Below are positions 4,688-5,521 of a DNA stretch of 5,521 bases, one piece after another; position 1 is the stretch's first letter; every line of letters starts with the position of its first letter. The notes beneath the pieces are model-generated. The model was given only the letters and a program-made list of their open reading frames with translations. It was not told where the DNA came from and made no database searches. Source of the DNA: DASXTB01 sp036505615. Lineage in GTDB: Bacteria; Acidobacteriota; UBA6911; JACQSX01. Made by a program: the position numbers and the translations under genes. The DNA is taken from positions 1 to 5,521 of the forward strand of contig DASXTB010000273.1 in the NCBI GenBank assembly GCA_036505615.1, read 5' to 3'.

Positions 4688-5521
4688 TCACGATCCCAAA
4701 TCCACCCAAACCGTTTTCACTTGCGTATAAGCATCCAAGCCATGAACGCCCAACTCGCGCCCAAAACCGCTGGACTTGTAGCCCCCGAAGGAACTGGCCG
4801 AGTCATACTGGTTGTAGGTGTTGATCCACACGGTCCCAGCTTGAATCTGTCGAGCCACCCGATGCGCCTTTCCGATATCGCGGGTCCAAACCGCAGCCGC
4901 CAGGCCATATTGGGTGTCGTTGGCATAGGCGATCGCTTCTTCCTCGTCCTCGAACGCGATGGTCGCGAGCACTGGTCCAAAAATTTCTTCGCGCGCAATG
5001 GTCATGTCGTTCTTGACGCCGTCGAAAATTGTCGGTTGAAGGAAATAACCTTTGCCAGAACCGACCTGAGCACGCCGGCCTCCGGTGATCAGGTGCGCAC
5101 CCTCTTTCTTGCCCGTTTCGATGTAGCCCATCACTTTATCCAGTTGTGCTTGTGAAACGATAGCTCCCAGGCGCGTCTTGATGTTCATTGGATCATCCGG
5201 CACGAGCTTTCGGGTACGCGCCGCCAGTTGTTCCATCAGCGGATCATGGATGGATTTGTGCACCAGCAGCCGAGAGCCCGCGGCGCACACTTCGCCCTTG
5301 CCGTAAAAAATCCCCATGGTCGCGCCCTTGACGGCGGCATCAAGATTGGCGTCGGCGAAGACAATATTGGGGGACTTCCCTCCTAGCTCCAGCGTCACTC
5401 TCTTTAAGGTGTCCGCACCGCTGCGCAGAATTTCCCTGCCGGTCTTGGTTTCTCCGGTAAAAGCGATTTTGTCGATTCCCGGATGCGTCACCATCGCGGC
5501 GCCGATGGCGCTTCCCGGGCC
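4688..5521 (-). CDS. NAD(P)-dependent aldehyde dehydrogenase, C-terminal part (cut by window edge)
   Basis: The last 277 residues of an ALDH-superfamily enzyme are present; the 5' part, including most of the Rossmann domain, lies beyond the right edge. The frame is open to base 5521, and the residues upstream of the first visible Met (GPGSAIGAA) already match the family, so that Met (5492-5494) is internal. Visible landmarks, in fragment numbering, are FTGETKTG (21-28, cofactor loop), the general-base Glu45 in ELGGKSP, the nucleophile Cys79 in GEVCAAGSR, EEIFGPV (178-184, cofactor-contacting Glu179) and FGGYKSSGFGRELG (245-258). It oxidises an aldehyde to the acid. The sequence looks like the broad ALDH1/betaine-type group, and I see no sign of the BoxD or PaaZ types. 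Its substrate could be a semialdehyde made downstream of the neighbouring oxygenase, but that is inference. Confidence 0.93.
   Translation of the reverse strand, partial: GPGSAIGAAMVTHPGIDKIAFTGETKTGREILRSGADTLKRVTLELGGKSPNIVFADANLDAAVKGATMGIFYGKGEVCAAGSRLLVHKSIHDPLMEQLAARTRKLVPDDPMNIKTRLGAIVSQAQLDKVMGYIETGKKEGAHLITGGRRAQVGSGKGYFLQPTIFDGVKNDMTIAREEIFGPVLATIAFEDEEEAIAYANDTQYGLAAAVWTRDIGKAHRVARQIQAGTVWINTYNQYDSASSFGGYKSSGFGRELGVHGLDAYTQVKTVWVDLGS

Overview
The window holds four protein-coding genes and three intergenic gaps, each gap carrying a long imperfect inverted repeat. One gene, a membrane-anchored M28 metallopeptidase, lies on the plus strand (286-1479). The other three lie on the minus strand and converge on it. 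In their transcription order they are an aldehyde dehydrogenase cut by the right edge (5521 to 4688), a BoxB-like di-iron oxygenase (4547 to 3363), and an acyl-CoA carboxylase carboxyltransferase-like protein (3185 to 1776). The moderate-to-high GC content, the peptidase subfamily and the styles of intergenic repeat suggest an uncultured soil or sediment bacterium, perhaps Acidobacteriota or a similar phylum. That assignment is an impression and not a demonstration.

Layout. Positions 1-285 have no convincing gene but carry short dispersed repeats (ACT[G/A]AGACATTT, TGACAGG) that could be the worn end of a mobile element. The M28 peptidase follows, and its first 62 residues may be a start-site artefact. 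The convergent gap 1480-1775 is bounded by a 22-bp inverted repeat whose arms sit next to the two facing stop codons, and it is filled with nested stem-loops. The carboxyltransferase-like gene has a well-preserved C-terminal (biotin-side) domain. Its N-terminal (acyl-CoA-side) domain appears to lack a block of roughly 50-60 residues that normally holds the Gly-Gly oxyanion-hole loop. The gap 3186-3362 is mostly one 136-bp inverted repeat. The BoxB-like gene keeps all six expected iron ligands but is shorter than classical BoxB. The gap 4548-4687 holds a third inverted repeat, between the oxygenase and the aldehyde dehydrogenase.

How the genes may work together. BoxB-family oxygenases and carboxyltransferases both act on CoA thioesters, and an aldehyde dehydrogenase would fit a semialdehyde formed after ring cleavage. 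The three minus-strand genes could therefore belong to an aerobic CoA-thioester degradation pathway of the benzoyl-CoA or phenylacetyl-CoA type. This is inferred from family membership and co-orientation. The 140-177 nt gaps filled with repeats leave a single transcript unproven. I saw no CRISPR array, tRNA, rRNA, recognisable defence system or intact transposase. The best candidates for something undescribed are the altered carboxyltransferase with its oxygenase neighbour, and the pattern of one different palindromic repeat in every gap.
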